64,000 bases of DNA from Klebsiella sp. BIGb0138 (GCF_004342285.1 NZ_SMCV01000007.1:1-64000); one strand, 5' to 3'; shown: positions 37,078 to 47,524, counted from the first letter of the stretch. Translations and numbers: made by a program. The notes: generated by a model from the letters alone, not told the origin.

Positions 37078-37977
37078 TTAGATTCCTGCCGTTTCACGAA
37101 TATATTTACGCGCTTTGAGGGCGTATTCGAAGGGGTTGGCCAGCGCCGGATCCTGCTCGGCCTCCACCACCATCCAGCCTTTGTAACCAAAATCATCCAG
37201 CACCTTGAACACCGGGCGGAAGTCGATCACTCCGTCGCCGGGAACGGTGAAGGTGCCTTTTTTCACGCCGTCGAGGAACGACAGCCCTTCGCGACGCACC
37301 TGTTCAATCACCGGTGGGCGCACGTCTTTCAGGTGCACATGGTTGATACGCGGCAGGTATTTTTTGAGGATCGCCAGCATCTGCTCTTCGCCGCCTTCGG
37401 AGTACCAGGCATGGCCGGTGTCGTACAGCAGGAAGACGCCGTCATCCACCAGCGACATAAATTTATCGATCTCTTCCGTCGTTTGAACGCCGGTGCCCAT
37501 GTGGTGGTGCAGGCAAACCTGCATCCCTTTTTCAGCGGCCAGACGCCCCAGGGTGTTGTAGCCTTCCGCTACCCGCTGCCACTCTTCTTCGCTGAAGCAG
37601 GGCTTCGCTTCGCCCAGAATCGGCTTCTCCAGCCCCTGGATACTGCCGCTCTGCTCGGAGCAGCCAATCACTTTCGCCCCCATCGCATGCAGGAAATTCA
37701 TGTGATTCACAAACTCATCGATGGTCTTTTCCCGCTGCCCGTTGGCAAAAAAGGTGCTGAACCAGGCGTTGCAAATTTGGATGCCGCGAATATCGAGCAT
37801 CGGCTTCAGCACCGCCGGATCGCGCGGGTATTTGCTGCCCACTTCGCTGCCGCTAAACCCCGCCAGCGCCATTTCGCTGACAATTTGCTGGAAGGTATTT
37901 TCACTGCCCAGCTCCGGCATATCATCGTTGGTCCAGCCAATCGGGGCGATGGCCAGTTTGACATTCTCTTTGTTCAT
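37078..37977 (-). CDS. iolE: Inosose dehydratase IolE
   Basis: A 299-residue TIM-barrel enzyme that dehydrates 2-keto-myo-inositol (inosose), the second step of inositol catabolism. Conserved segments [17 protein letters not shown] at the N terminus, HHHMGTGVQ and [11 protein letters not shown] identify the family. Metal and active-site residues are probably the His/Glu/Asp in these segments. ATG 37977 has AGGAG upstream. It is the last gene of the minus-strand group behind iolG, after a gap of 126 bases that contains no gene. Confidence 0.93.
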   Translation of the reverse strand: MNKENVKLAIAPIGWTNDDMPELGSENTFQQIVSEMALAGFSGSEVGSKYPRDPAVLKPMLDIRGIQICNAWFSTFFANGQREKTIDEFVNHMNFLHAMGAKVIGCSEQSGSIQGLEKPILGEAKPCFSEEEWQRVAEGYNTLGRLAAEKGMQVCLHHHMGTGVQTTEEIDKFMSLVDDGVFLLYDTGHAWYSEGGEEQMLAILKKYLPRINHVHLKDVRPPVIEQVRREGLSFLDGVKKGTFTVPGDGVIDFRPVFKVLDDFGYKGWMVVEAEQDPALANPFEYALKARKYIRETAGI

Positions 37978-38103
37978 AAGATTGCTCCTGCCGCCGCATC
38001 CTGACGACGCGGCTATTCATAGTCGAGAGGCTCACGCCTGCCGCCGTCGGCCGGTTTACCGGACGACGCGCGAGCGTTTACCGTTCCATAAGCAACGGGG
38101 GAT

Positions 38104-39117
38104 TTAACGCCGGTAGAACGCCGGACACTCCGGCAGCGTCACCTCGACCGGTCCGCTGCTCTCCTGCGCCTGCAGGCAGGCGTCGGCCGCCACGGAGGCC
38201 GCATAGCCATCCCAGGCCGACGGGCCGTGCAGCTGGCCGGCTTTCACGTCATTGATAAAGGCCTGCAGCTCCACGTCGTAGGCCTTGATAAAGCGGTCTT
38301 TCCAGTCGGTGAGGATCGCCGTCGACAGGTTGGCGCTTTTACGCATCTGAATCGCTGACGGTTCCGGCAGCCGGGCAATCCCCGTTTCTCCCACCACTTC
38401 ACACTGAATGTCGTAGCCGTACTGGCAGTTGACGAAGACTTCCACGTCGATCAGGGTGCCCTTGCGCGTTTCGAAGGAGACAATCTGCGGATCTCGCAGG
38501 CGCGCATGGGTATGGGAAGTGGAACGCGGAAAGCGTACCTGTACCGAGCGATAGTCGTCGTTAAGCAGCCAGCGCAGCACGTCCAGCTCGTGGATCAGGG
38601 TGTTGGTGATCGCCATATCGGTGGTGTAGTTCTCACCTACCGACTGATTGCGGTGCGCGCAATGCAGCATCAGCGGCGCGCCGATGTCGCCATCATCGAT
38701 GACTTTTTTCAGCGCCAGATAGCCTTCATCATAAGGGCGCATAAAGCCAACCTGCACCAGACGACGGCCGGCTTTCATTTCGGCGTCCACGATGCGGCGG
38801 CAGCCTTCGGCGCTCAACGCCAGCGGCTTTTCGCAGAATACCGGTTTACCGGCGGCGATGGCGGCGAGGGTATACTCCTCATGCGTCGGGTCCCATGAGG
38901 TCACCAGAATGGCATCCACGTCGCTGGCGTTAATGACGTCATGCCCGTCGGTGTAGATTTCCGCCTGCACGCCCGGCAAGGCAACCGCCGCGCGCGCGCT
39001 GTCCGCATTGATATCCGACACCGCCACCACGGTGGCCCCCTGTAAGACCTGGGTACAACGCCGGATATGTTCTTTACCGATGGCGCCAGCGCCGATGACA
39101 CCTAGCTTGAGTGACAT
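38104..39117 (-). CDS. iolG: myo-Inositol 2-dehydrogenase IolG
   Basis: A 337-residue Gfo/Idh/MocA-family oxidoreductase. The N-terminal Rossmann motif is [15 protein letters not shown], the EKPLAL segment (about residue 97) carries the catalytic Lys, and [10 protein letters not shown] contributes the His/Asp pair. It oxidises myo-inositol to inosose with NAD+, the first step of the pathway. GGAG precedes ATG 39117. It sits between iolD and iolE in the same direction. Confidence 0.93.
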   Translation of the reverse strand: MSLKLGVIGAGAIGKEHIRRCTQVLQGATVVAVSDINADSARAAVALPGVQAEIYTDGHDVINASDVDAILVTSWDPTHEEYTLAAIAAGKPVFCEKPLALSAEGCRRIVDAEMKAGRRLVQVGFMRPYDEGYLALKKVIDDGDIGAPLMLHCAHRNQSVGENYTTDMAITNTLIHELDVLRWLLNDDYRSVQVRFPRSTSHTHARLRDPQIVSFETRKGTLIDVEVFVNCQYGYDIQCEVVGETGIARLPEPSAIQMRKSANLSTAILTDWKDRFIKAYDVELQAFINDVKAGQLHGPSAWDGYAASVAADACLQAQESSGPVEVTLPECPAFYRR

Positions 39118-39164
39118 AGTGGTTTTCTCCGTGATTCTGTAGGGTTCAAGGTGAGCATTCTGTT

Positions 39165-41105
39165 CTAGTAATCTCGCGCTTCAGCGCGTTTTTCATTAAT
39201 CATTTCAGCCACTTTGCGAATACGTTCCGACAGTGCCGCCTGGGCGATACCGACGTTCCACCAACTGCCGTACGAGTGGACCATGGTTTTCGGCAGCACT
39301 TTAATATCGATCAGGGTGCTGACCGTTTCGCGGCGCGCGGCATCCAGGGCATGGCGCAGTTCATCGAGGGTGGTGACGCGCCAGGTTTTGCAGCCGTAGC
39401 CGGCGGCGATGGTGGCGAAATCGACCGGTATCAGCCCGCCCTGCAACTGCCCGTCTTCCGCCGAGCGATAGCGGAACTCGGTACCGAAGCTGCCCATACC
39501 GTGGCCAATCTGCAGGTTGTTAATACAGCCGTTGGCCATGTTGTCGAGCAGCACGATGTTGATCTTCGCCCGCTCCTGCAACGAGGTGACCAGCTCGGAG
39601 TGCAGCATCATGAAGGAGCCATCCCCCACCAGCGAATAGACCTCGGTTTGCGGCTGCGCCAGCTTCACCCCCAGCGCGGCATTCACTTCATAACCCATGC
39701 AGGAGTAACCGTATTCCACGTGGTAGGTGTTGGGCGCCCGGTTGCGCCAGACGCGTTGCAGATCTCCGGGTAAGCTGCCCGCCGCCGCCACGATCACCGC
39801 GTCGGCCGGGAGCGTGTCATTAAGTACGCCGAGCACGCTGCTCTGGGTCAGCGTGGAGTCGGTGATCTGGCGGAATTCGCGATACACCGACTCACGATCG
39901 AGAGCATCATCGACTTCCGGGACGAAACTCTTTTCCTGCCATACGGCCTGATAGACGCGCTGCGTCTCTTTCAGCTGGCGACTTTGCACGCTGTCAATCT
40001 GCGCCCCCCAGTTCGCCTGCCAGCCGTCGTCCGCCAGCGCGCCGTCCAGCGCGGTCAGCGCTTCGCGGGCATCGGCCAGCAGCGGAATCCCGTCGAGCTT
40101 CCAGGCATCGAAGTTGCTGACGTTGACGTTCAGGAAGCGCACGCCAGGGTGCTGGAACAGCCATTTAGAGGAGGTGGTGAAGTCGCTAAAACGGGTGCCG
40201 ATACCGATGATCAAATCGGCCTCTTTTGCCAGCAGGTTCGCGGCCAGGCAGCCGGTTTCGCCGACGCCGCCGACGTTCAGCGGATGGGAGGAGACCACCG
40301 TCCCTTTCCCGGCCTGGGTTTCTGCAAAGGGAATGCCGTAGCGTTCCGCGAAGCGGGACAGCGCTTCCCCGGCACCGGCATATTTCACTCCGCCGCCGCA
40401 AATAATCAGCGGCTTGCGGCTGGCCTTAATCGCCGCCACCGCATCCGCCAGCTGGGCGGCGCTGGCCGGGCGGCGATCGAGACGATGCACGCGGCGAACA
40501 AAGAACGACTCCGGGTAATCCCAGGCTTCGCCCTGCACATCCTGCGGCAGACAGAGAGTGACGGCGCCGGTTTCCGCCGGATCGGTGAGGACCCGCATGG
40601 CGTTAATGCAGGCGCTCATCAGCTGTTCCGGGCGCGTCACGCGATCCCAGTATTTGCTCACCGCCCGGAAGGCGTCGTTGGTGCTGATGCTGAGGTCATA
40701 GCTCTGCTCAACCTGCTGCAGCACCGGGTCCGGCTGCCGGCTCGCAAACACGTCGCCGGGCAGCAGCAGCAGAGGAATGCGGTTGGCGGTGGCCGTCGCC
40801 GCGGCGGTAATCATATTGGCCGCGCCCGGGCCGACGGAAGAGGTGCAGGCAATGATCTGCCGGCGCAGAGACTGGCGAGCGAAACCGGTGGCCGCATGCG
40901 CCATCCCCTGTTCGTTACGCCCCTGGAAGACCCGCATTTCGCCGCTATCCTGTTCCAGCGCCTGGCCCATCCCCAGCACGTTGCCGTGGCCAAAGATGGC
41001 GAAAATACCCTTGACGAATTTATGCTCTTCGCCGTCGACGTCCAGAAACTGGTTATCAAGGAATTTTACCAGCGCCTGCGCCATGGTCAGTCTCAGTTTG
41101 CCCAT
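39165..41105 (-). CDS. iolD: 3D-(3,5/4)-trihydroxycyclohexane-1,2-dione hydrolase IolD
   Basis: A 646-residue thiamine diphosphate enzyme that opens the inositol ring (THcHDO to 5-deoxy-glucuronate). It has the three ThDP-family domains: N-terminal Pyr domain ([16 protein letters not shown] with the Glu), central domain, and C-terminal PP domain with [12 protein letters not shown]...NMANGC for Mg-ThDP binding. ATG 41105 has AAGGA nine bases upstream; a TTG at 41114 is possible. It is the first gene of the minus-strand iol group and divergent from iolC. Confidence 0.93.
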   Translation of the reverse strand: MGKLRLTMAQALVKFLDNQFLDVDGEEHKFVKGIFAIFGHGNVLGMGQALEQDSGEMRVFQGRNEQGMAHAATGFARQSLRRQIIACTSSVGPGAANMITAAATATANRIPLLLLPGDVFASRQPDPVLQQVEQSYDLSISTNDAFRAVSKYWDRVTRPEQLMSACINAMRVLTDPAETGAVTLCLPQDVQGEAWDYPESFFVRRVHRLDRRPASAAQLADAVAAIKASRKPLIICGGGVKYAGAGEALSRFAERYGIPFAETQAGKGTVVSSHPLNVGGVGETGCLAANLLAKEADLIIGIGTRFSDFTTSSKWLFQHPGVRFLNVNVSNFDAWKLDGIPLLADAREALTALDGALADDGWQANWGAQIDSVQSRQLKETQRVYQAVWQEKSFVPEVDDALDRESVYREFRQITDSTLTQSSVLGVLNDTLPADAVIVAAAGSLPGDLQRVWRNRAPNTYHVEYGYSCMGYEVNAALGVKLAQPQTEVYSLVGDGSFMMLHSELVTSLQERAKINIVLLDNMANGCINNLQIGHGMGSFGTEFRYRSAEDGQLQGGLIPVDFATIAAGYGCKTWRVTTLDELRHALDAARRETVSTLIDIKVLPKTMVHSYGSWWNVGIAQAALSERIRKVAEMINEKRAEARDY

Positions 41106-41633
41106 CTTGCACAATCCTTATTGTTCAGTATTTGTGTGTGGGTTAGCGCGTTTTCCCTGCGCAGCAACGCTTGTCACGGCGGCGGGAAATCGTTAACGTC
41201 CACTGGAATACTTCTGGATTATAGGCAAACAATTTTTTCATTAAACATAAATACAGAAAAAACATTTCATTTTGCGAGAAGGATCAAACTCTCCCTTCAT
41301 TTCATGCGTTTCACGGGCCGCCGCCCGCAGATAGCCCGCCGCGTCGGGCCGGCCATATCTGATATATCCTCTTAAAAATCATGTATAAAGCGCTAACCTG
41401 TCGTCCCCTTTCACCCCAGGGACGCTAGCGACCCGTCGTCCTTAGTCTCATGAGGCCTGGCGCGGCAGAGTGGTAGATCCCTCACACTTTTGGTTTTTTA
41501 ATTTCGATCCAATTTGCAAATGAAATATTTATTTCTCAAACTAGGGGTAACCGTTCACCTCAGGCTGTTTGTGGAGGTCCCGTCGGCATCCCGACCCTTC
41601 CGTACAGCAGATATGCAAAAGGAAATCCTAGCT
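41106..41633. promoter_or_regulatory. Divergent control region between iolD and iolC
   Basis: There is no gene in this gap of 528 bases. On the iolD side, TTTCATTTTG (41265-41274), TTCATTTCATG and GTTTCAC give several TGAAA/TTTCA half-sites. On the iolC side TGAAATATTTATTTC (41521-41535) is a near-perfect dyad about 100 bases before the iolC ATG. AT-rich stretches flank both. The half-sites are candidate IolR operators. Confidence 0.55.
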
Positions 41634-43547
41634 ATGAATGCAGCAGTAAAGCGGCTTGATGTCATCTGTATTGGCCGGGTGGCAGTCGACCTCTACGCCC
41701 AGCAGATCGGCGCGAGGCTGGAAGACGTTGCCAGTTTCTCTAAATATCTGGGCGGCTCCTCCGGCAACGTGGCCTTTGGCACCGCCATTCAGGGATTAAA
41801 ATCCGCGATGCTGGCTCGCGTCGGCGATGAGCACAATGGCCGTTTTTTGCGTGAAACGCTCAGCCGGGCGGGGGTCGATACCGAATACCTGATTACGGAT
41901 AAACAGCGCCTCACCGCGCTGGTGATGCTGGGGATCAAAGACCAGGAAACCTTCCCGCTCATTTTTTACCGTGATAACTGCGCCGACATGGCGCTGGCGC
42001 CTGAGGATATTGCTGAGGAGTACATCGCCTCTTCCCGTGCGCTGGCGGTCACCGGCACCCATCTTTCTCATGCAAGTACCCGCGCGGCGGTGCTGAAGGC
42101 GCTGGAATACGCCCGCCGTCACGGCCTGCGCACCGCGCTGGATATCGATTACCGTCCGGTGCTGTGGGGCTTAACTTCGCTGGGCGACGGTGAAACGCGT
42201 TTCATCGAATCCGGTCAGGTCACCAGCCAGCTGCAGGAAGTGCTACATTTATTCGATTTAGTGGTCGGTACGGAAGAAGAGTTTCATATTGCCGGCGGCA
42301 GCACCGACACCCTGACCGCGCTGAAAAACGTGCGTCATGCCACCCAGGCGACGCTGGTGTGTAAACGGGGTCCGATGGGCTGCGTGGTGCTGGAAGGCGA
42401 CATTCCCGATAGCTGGGACAGCGTCCCGCTGCAGCAGGGCGTACGGGTCGAGGTGCTCAATGTGCTGGGCGCGGGCGACGCCTTTATGTCCGGCCTGCTG
42501 CGCGGCTGGCTGAATGATGAAGGCTGGGAGCAGGCCTGCCGCTATGCGAACGCCTGCGGCGCGCTGGTGGTTTCGCGCCACGGCTGCGCGCCGGCGATGC
42601 CGACCCGGGTCGAGTTAGATGACTATCTGCTGCGGGCGGAATCCGTTCCGCGTCCGGATATTGATGCGCGTCTGAACCATTTACACCGCGTCACCAGCCG
42701 CCGCCAGCAGTGGCCGGAGCTGTGCATTTTCGCTTTTGACCACCGTAAGCAGCTGGCGGATCTGGTCCAGGAAACCGGGCGCGATGAGAGCTGCATCCCG
42801 CAGCTCAAGCTGCTGCTGCTGGCCGCGGCGGAAGCCGCCGCGCAAGAGGCGGGCCTCGAGCAGCGAAGCGGCATTCTCTCTGACGGCACCTACGGTCAGC
42901 GGGCGCTGAACGCGATTACCGGCAAAGGCTGGTGGATCGGTCGCCCGATTGAGCTACCCGGCTCCCGACCGCTGCGCCTGGAACACGGCAATATTGGCTC
43001 TCAGCTGATCGACTGGCCGCTGGAGCAGGTGGTGAAATGTCTGGTCTTCTATCACCCGGCCGATCCGGCTCCGCTGCGGGCTGAACAGGATGCGCTGCTG
43101 CTGGAGGTCTGGCAGGCCTGCAACAAGTCCGGGCACGAGCTGCTGGTGGAAGTGATCCTCCCGGAAAACGGCCCGGACAAAGACGAGCGCCATTACTACA
43201 CGATGCTGGAACATTTTTACCAGCTCGGCATCCAGCCAGACTGGTGGAAGCTGCCGCCGCTCTCCAGCGCCAGCTGGGAAAAAATCAGCGCCCTGATCGA
43301 ACGCGAAGATCGCTGGTGCCGCGGGATCCTGATCCTGGGCCTCGACGCCCCTTCCGATCGTCTGCGCGCCGGTTTTGCCGAGGCCGCCGGCCACCCGATC
43401 ATCAAAGGTTTCGCCGTGGGACGCACCATCTTCGGCCAGCCTTCCCGCCGCTGGATGCAGGGCGAACTGAGCGACGAAGCGCTGATCGATGAGGTGAAAC
43501 GTAACTACCTGACCCTTATCGACTACTGGCGCGAAGCCCGCGGTTAA
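41634..43547 (+). CDS. iolC: 5-Dehydro-2-deoxygluconokinase IolC with C-terminal DUF2090 domain
   Basis: A 637-residue two-domain protein. Residues 1-330 are a PfkB-type sugar kinase (GGSSGNVAFGTA near 40 and the ATP/anion-hole motif VLGAGDAFMSG near 285 with catalytic Asp). Residues 345-637 form a DUF2090 TIM-barrel-like domain (CIFAFDHRKQLADLV, RGILILGLDAP). The kinase makes 2-deoxy-5-keto-gluconate 6-phosphate. The second domain resembles class I aldolases and may supply the IolJ aldolase step, since no separate iolJ is present; that is inference. AAGGAA precedes ATG 41634. A strong terminator follows. Confidence 0.92.
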   Translation: MNAAVKRLDVICIGRVAVDLYAQQIGARLEDVASFSKYLGGSSGNVAFGTAIQGLKSAMLARVGDEHNGRFLRETLSRAGVDTEYLITDKQRLTALVMLGIKDQETFPLIFYRDNCADMALAPEDIAEEYIASSRALAVTGTHLSHASTRAAVLKALEYARRHGLRTALDIDYRPVLWGLTSLGDGETRFIESGQVTSQLQEVLHLFDLVVGTEEEFHIAGGSTDTLTALKNVRHATQATLVCKRGPMGCVVLEGDIPDSWDSVPLQQGVRVEVLNVLGAGDAFMSGLLRGWLNDEGWEQACRYANACGALVVSRHGCAPAMPTRVELDDYLLRAESVPRPDIDARLNHLHRVTSRRQQWPELCIFAFDHRKQLADLVQETGRDESCIPQLKLLLLAAAEAAAQEAGLEQRSGILSDGTYGQRALNAITGKGWWIGRPIELPGSRPLRLEHGNIGSQLIDWPLEQVVKCLVFYHPADPAPLRAEQDALLLEVWQACNKSGHELLVEVILPENGPDKDERHYYTMLEHFYQLGIQPDWWKLPPLSSASWEKISALIEREDRWCRGILILGLDAPSDRLRAGFAEAAGHPIIKGFAVGRTIFGQPSRRWMQGELSDEALIDEVKRNYLTLIDYWREARG

Positions 43548-43558
43548 CCCTGATAAAG

Positions 43559-43589
43559 CCCGCCCCGCCCCCCCTGGGGCGGGTTTTTT
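43559..43589 (+). terminator. Intrinsic terminator after iolC
   Basis: CCCGCCCC and GGGGCGGG form a perfect 8-bp stem followed by six T, 11 bases after the iolC stop. Confidence 0.9.
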
Positions 43590-43601
43590 ACGCTTTCTTC
43601 G

Positions 43602-43650
43602 TGAAATGAATCGCGTATTTCATCGCAATAAATGAAAAATTCGCTTCATT
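43602..43650 (+). promoter_or_regulatory. Twin operator-like dyads upstream of iolR
   Basis: TGAAAT (43602-43607) and ATTTCA (43617-43622) are nine bases apart; AATGAA (43631-43636) and TTCATT (43645-43650) are eight apart. They lie 50-95 bases before the iolR start and are the same half-site seen at the other iol promoters, which suggests autoregulation by IolR. Confidence 0.55.
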
Positions 43651-43697
43651 TGGTACACTGGAAGTTATATTCCTTTCATTTTCTCAGAGCGCACCCT

Positions 43698-44558
43698 ATG
43701 GCCAATAATCCGACCCAACTGACCATCCTGCAGGATGAAATACGGCGTCGCTACGATACCTTAAGCAAACGCCTGAAACAGGTGGCGCGCTATATTCTGG
43801 ATAACAGCAATAGCGTGGCTTTCGATACCGTGGCCTCCATCGCCCAGCAGGCGGACGTCCCGCCTTCGACCCTGATCCGTTTCTCGAATGCGTTTGGCTT
43901 CAGCGGCTTTAACGAAATGAAGCAGATGTTCAGACAGCATCTGATGGAAGAGACCGCCAACTATACCGAGCGCGCGCGTCTGTTTCGTCAGACCACCAAC
44001 GATGAAACCTCCCCGCCGGAAACGCCGACGGAAATCCTCAATATGTTTACCATGGTGAACACCCAGGCGCTGCAGCAGCTGGCGATGCAGACCTCCGGCG
44101 ATGACCTTGAGCGCGCGGTCGCCCTGCTGGCGGAAGCGGAGAATATCTACGTGATTGGCCTGCGCCGTTCATTTAGCGTCGCCTCCTATCTGACCTACGC
44201 GCTGCGCCATCTCGATCGCAAAGCGTTCCTGATTGACGGTCTCGGCGGGATGTTTACCGAGCAGCTGAGCCTGGTGGGGCCGAAAGACGTGGTGGTCGCC
44301 GTCAGCTTCTCGCCTTACGCGCGTGAGGTGGTGGAGCTGGTGGAGCTGGGCGCCCAGCGTAAAGCCCGGCAAATCGCCATTACCGATAGCCAGGTGAGCC
44401 CGCTCGCGGCGTTCAGCGACGTCTGTTTCGTGGTGCGTGAGGCGCAGGTTGACGGTTTCCGTTCGCAGGTGGCCTCCCTGTGCCTGGCCCAGACGCTGGC
44501 CGTTTCCCTGGCGCTGAACAGCAGTAAAGAACCACAGCCCCAGCAGAATCACGCCTGA
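43698..44558 (+). CDS. iolR: RpiR-family transcriptional regulator IolR
   Basis: A 286-residue regulator with an N-terminal RpiR helix-turn-helix (TVASIAQQADVPPSTLIRFSN) and a C-terminal SIS sugar-phosphate-binding domain (YVIGLRRSFSVASYL; VVVAVSFSPYA). RpiR-type IolR proteins in enterobacteria repress iol genes, with an inositol catabolic intermediate as inducer. ATG 43698 is chosen by family alignment; an in-frame ATG at 43632 would translate through the operator region. It lies between iolC and the convergent iolB. Confidence 0.9.
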   Translation: MANNPTQLTILQDEIRRRYDTLSKRLKQVARYILDNSNSVAFDTVASIAQQADVPPSTLIRFSNAFGFSGFNEMKQMFRQHLMEETANYTERARLFRQTTNDETSPPETPTEILNMFTMVNTQALQQLAMQTSGDDLERAVALLAEAENIYVIGLRRSFSVASYLTYALRHLDRKAFLIDGLGGMFTEQLSLVGPKDVVVAVSFSPYAREVVELVELGAQRKARQIAITDSQVSPLAAFSDVCFVVREAQVDGFRSQVASLCLAQTLAVSLALNSSKEPQPQQNHA

Positions 44559-44572
44559 CCCGGCCTCCCTCT

Positions 44573-44760
44573 CCCGGATTGCCGCGCCTGCGCCTGATCC
44601 GGGCGACCCCTCTCCCCATGTAGCCCCGGTAAGCGTAGCGCCACCGGGGAAGATCACCGGCGCCGTCGCGAAACCTCCCGGATTGCCGCGCCTGCGCCTG
44701 ATCCGGGCGCCCCCTCTCCCCATGTAGCCCCGGTAAGCGTAGCGCCACCGGGGAATACCT
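44573..44760. repeat. Duplicated 104-bp REP-type unit
   Basis: The block starting CCCGGATTGCCGCGCCTGCG occurs at 44573 and again at 44677, with near-identical sequence for about 75 bases including GTAGCCCCGGTAAGCGTAGC. Each unit contains REP-like palindrome halves. It follows iolR. Confidence 0.85.
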
Positions 44761-44792
44761 CCGGGCGGCCACCGGGGAACAACAGAAGACAA

Positions 44793-44825
44793 AAAGGGCC
44801 GCTAAGCAAAACTTAGCGGCCCTTT
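44793..44825. terminator. Bidirectional terminator between iolR and iolB
   Basis: AAAGGGCCGCTAAG (44793-44806) and its exact reverse complement (44812-44825) form a 14-bp stem with loop CAAAA. Convergent genes end on both sides, and A/T ends make it usable from either strand. Confidence 0.85.
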
Positions 44826-44841
44826 GAACGCTTGCGAACCG

Positions 44842-45651
44842 TCAGTCGTGGCGGGGATAGTCCGGACTATTGATCCACGCGTGGTCCTCTTCCCAGGTAA
44901 ACAGCCATTTCCGCTGCGGGCCGGCCATCACGTTCAGATAGTAGCTGTCATACCCGGCGATCGCCGCGACCGGATGGTAGCCGCGCGGCACCATCACCAC
45001 ATCGTGGTTGTAAGGCGCCATACAGACATCGAGGCTGCGGTCATCGGTATAGACACGCTGCAGGGCAAAACCCTGCGGCGGATCGAAACGGTGATAGTAG
45101 GTCTCTTCCAGCTGGGTCTCTTTCCCCGGCAGCGCGGTATCATGCTTATGGGACGGCCACGAGCTGGTCGCCCCCTCGTCGGTATACACCTCGACCACCA
45201 GCAGACAGTCGGCCTGCGCGTTATCCGGCAGGATGTTGTGCACCAGCCGTTGATTGCGCCCTTTGCCGCGATGCTCCACGCCCACCTCCTGCGGCGGAAT
45301 CACCCGCGCCGGCAGCGTCCCCTTGCCCGGGGCGCTACACACCGCCAGTTCCAGATCGGAATCCGCCGTCACCTCCACCTTGTCCTGCGTCGGAACGTAC
45401 ACCGACCACGGCGGAGTGCGCTCAAATGGCGACATCCGCTGACCAAGGTTGGGAAAATCGGCCTGCGCGGTTTTCACCGAGGCCAGCCCGGCGACCAGCA
45501 CCAGGCACAGCTCGCGTTCACCGCTTTCCAGGGTAATGGTCTGCCCTTTTTTCAGCAGCCACACATCGAAGCCGATATAGCGCCATCCGGCGCTTTGCGG
45601 CGTAATGTGCTGGATCTGCCCCTCTTTTCGCGATTTTGCCAGTAACGACAT
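44842..45651 (-). CDS. iolB: 5-Deoxy-glucuronate isomerase IolB
   Basis: A 269-residue double-cupin enzyme that isomerises 5-deoxy-glucuronate to 2-deoxy-5-keto-gluconate. Cupin features include PSHKHD and LEETYYHRFDPPQGFALQRVY, whose His and Glu residues should hold the metal, and MVPRGYHPV near the C terminus. GAAGGAG precedes ATG 45651. It follows iolA by 18 bases on the minus strand. Confidence 0.93.
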   Translation of the reverse strand: MSLLAKSRKEGQIQHITPQSAGWRYIGFDVWLLKKGQTITLESGERELCLVLVAGLASVKTAQADFPNLGQRMSPFERTPPWSVYVPTQDKVEVTADSDLELAVCSAPGKGTLPARVIPPQEVGVEHRGKGRNQRLVHNILPDNAQADCLLVVEVYTDEGATSSWPSHKHDTALPGKETQLEETYYHRFDPPQGFALQRVYTDDRSLDVCMAPYNHDVVMVPRGYHPVAAIAGYDSYYLNVMAGPQRKWLFTWEEDHAWINSPDYPRHD

Positions 45652-45669
45652 GGCGTTCTCCTTCGCCGG

Positions 45670-47175
45670 TTAACCTAAAGTCGGCATACTGAATTCAGAT
45701 ACGGTTTGCTGCCCTTCCGGCCAGCGCACGGTGGCGGTTTTCATGCGGGTATAAAAACGCACGCCGTCCGGTCCGTGGACATTCAGCGCGCCAAACACCG
45801 AACGTTTCCAGCCGCCAAAGCTGTGGAACGCCATCGGCACCGGCACCGGAACGTTGACCCCGACCATGCCAGCCTGAACATCATGCACAAATTCCCGCGC
45901 GGTGTGGCCGTTGCTGGTAAAGACGGCGCTGCCGTTGCCAAATTCGTGGCTGTTCACCAGCGCCAGCGCGCCAGCGTAATCCGCCACGCGCACAATCCCC
46001 AGCACCGGGCCAAAAATCTCTTCGCGCCAGATGGTCATCTCGGGCGTCACGTTATCGAACAGCGTACCGCCGACGTAGTAGCCTTCATCATAGCCCGCCA
46101 CGCGCAGCTTGCGCCCGTCGACCACCAGTTTCGCCCCTTCGCTGGCGCCTTTATCAATATAGCCGAGCACTTTTTTCTGATGGGTATCAGAAACCACCGG
46201 GCCCATTTCGTTCTCTTCTTTGCCGCGCATGCAGCCCGGGCCGACCTTCAGCGCTTCCACCAGCGGCTTCAGACGCGCAATCAGTTTGTCCGCCGTTTCA
46301 TCGCCCACCGCGACGACGACCGGCAGCGCCATGCAGCGCTCGCCCGCGGAGCCAAAGGCGCCGCCCATAATGGCATTAACGGTCGCATCGAGGTCCGCAT
46401 CCGGCATGACGATGGCGTGGTTTTTCGCCGCGCCAAAGGCCTGGACGCGTTTGCCATGCGCACTGGCGGTCTTATAAATATATTCGGCGACGCCGGACGA
46501 GCCGACGAAGCTGACCGCCGCAATGCGCGGGTCGGTATACAGCTGCTCGGCGTCTTCGTTGCTGCAATGTATGACGTTAAAAACGCCGTCCGGCAGACCG
46601 GCTTCCTTCAGCAGTTCGCCCAGGCGTACCGCGGCCGTCGGGGCCAGCGCCGGTGGTTTGAGGACGAAGCTGTTGCCGCAGGCCAGCGCCAGCGGGAACA
46701 TCCACATCGGCACCATCGCCGGGAAGTTAAACGGCGTAATCCCCGCCACCACCCCCAGCGGCTGCATCAATGAATAGCTGTCCACGCCGGTACCGACGTC
46801 TGATGAATATTCACCTTTAATCAGGTGCGGGATCCCGCAGGCAAACTCCACGACTTCCAGGCCGCGGGTCAGCTCGCCCAGCGCGTCTGACCATACCTTG
46901 CCATGCTCGCTGACGATAATGCCCGCCAGCTCATCCGCGTGTTGTTCAAGCAGCATTTTAAAGTTGAACAGCACGCGGGCGCGGCGCAGCGGCGTGGTGC
47001 GCGACCAGCTTTCAAACGCATCACGGGCAACCTGAATGGCATCAGAGACTTCCTGAGCGGTCGACAAGGTGACTTCGCGCACCACCTTGCCCGTCGCCGG
47101 GTCATACACCGGCATCGTTTCATTGCTGCTGCTGGTAACGGTTTTCCCGCCAATAAAGTTTCCTGTGATCGTCAT
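45670..47175 (-). CDS. iolA: Methylmalonate/malonate-semialdehyde dehydrogenase (CoA-acylating) IolA
   Basis: A 501-residue aldehyde dehydrogenase of the CoA-acylating MMSDH group. The catalytic Cys lies in GSAGERCMALPV (about residue 284), NAD-binding FVGSSGVAEYIYK precedes it, and the N terminus is MTITGNFIGGK. It converts malonate semialdehyde from inositol breakdown to acetyl-CoA and CO2. It heads the iolA-iolB operon and has TGAAA/TTTCA dyads about 75 bases upstream. Confidence 0.93.
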   Translation of the reverse strand: MTITGNFIGGKTVTSSSNETMPVYDPATGKVVREVTLSTAQEVSDAIQVARDAFESWSRTTPLRRARVLFNFKMLLEQHADELAGIIVSEHGKVWSDALGELTRGLEVVEFACGIPHLIKGEYSSDVGTGVDSYSLMQPLGVVAGITPFNFPAMVPMWMFPLALACGNSFVLKPPALAPTAAVRLGELLKEAGLPDGVFNVIHCSNEDAEQLYTDPRIAAVSFVGSSGVAEYIYKTASAHGKRVQAFGAAKNHAIVMPDADLDATVNAIMGGAFGSAGERCMALPVVVAVGDETADKLIARLKPLVEALKVGPGCMRGKEENEMGPVVSDTHQKKVLGYIDKGASEGAKLVVDGRKLRVAGYDEGYYVGGTLFDNVTPEMTIWREEIFGPVLGIVRVADYAGALALVNSHEFGNGSAVFTSNGHTAREFVHDVQAGMVGVNVPVPVPMAFHSFGGWKRSVFGALNVHGPDGVRFYTRMKTATVRWPEGQQTVSEFSMPTLG

Positions 47176-47524
47176 GTTCTCGCCTCATGGTGTGGAAGGC
47201 CAACGCTGCGGCCCATCTCCGATTTTGCTGTGCTATAACCGTAGTAAAATGAAACTTATATTTCAATGATGATATTAAATGAAATTCTATTTTGGTGATA
47301 ACTGTCGCATTTCTCCGCAATGGCGCTTCCGATCGCCGACAAAAGCGCGATCGATACGTTTCAGACAGGGCAACCCCTGCGCCGGATAGCCATCAGACAC
47401 AGCATGAACGATTATTTGCGAAGCTGTTCAAAGAACCATCATTTCACTCATTGCTAATTTTGAAATAAATGTTTTGACTAACGGGTAATCGAACAAACCA
47501 TCCACCTTCTTCCTGGAGAGTCAC
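47176..47524. promoter_or_regulatory. Divergent control region between iolA and the IolI/IolH-like gene
   Basis: No gene in this gap of 349 bases. TGAAACTTATATTTCA (47250-47265) is a dyad on the iolA side, with a further AATGAAAT at 47278-47284. ATTTCA (47441-47446) and TGAAAT (47461-47466) lie on the other side. These match the half-sites at the other iol promoters. Confidence 0.55.

Noticed and set aside
36712..37118. Overlapping open frames on both strands between the aldolase and iolE genes
   Set aside because: They cover a promoter, a REP fragment and an intrinsic terminator, and lack ribosome sites.
39984..41375. 463-codon plus-strand frame across iolD
   Set aside because: It is antisense to iolD and its composition (rich in His, Arg, Gln) is that of a shadow frame.
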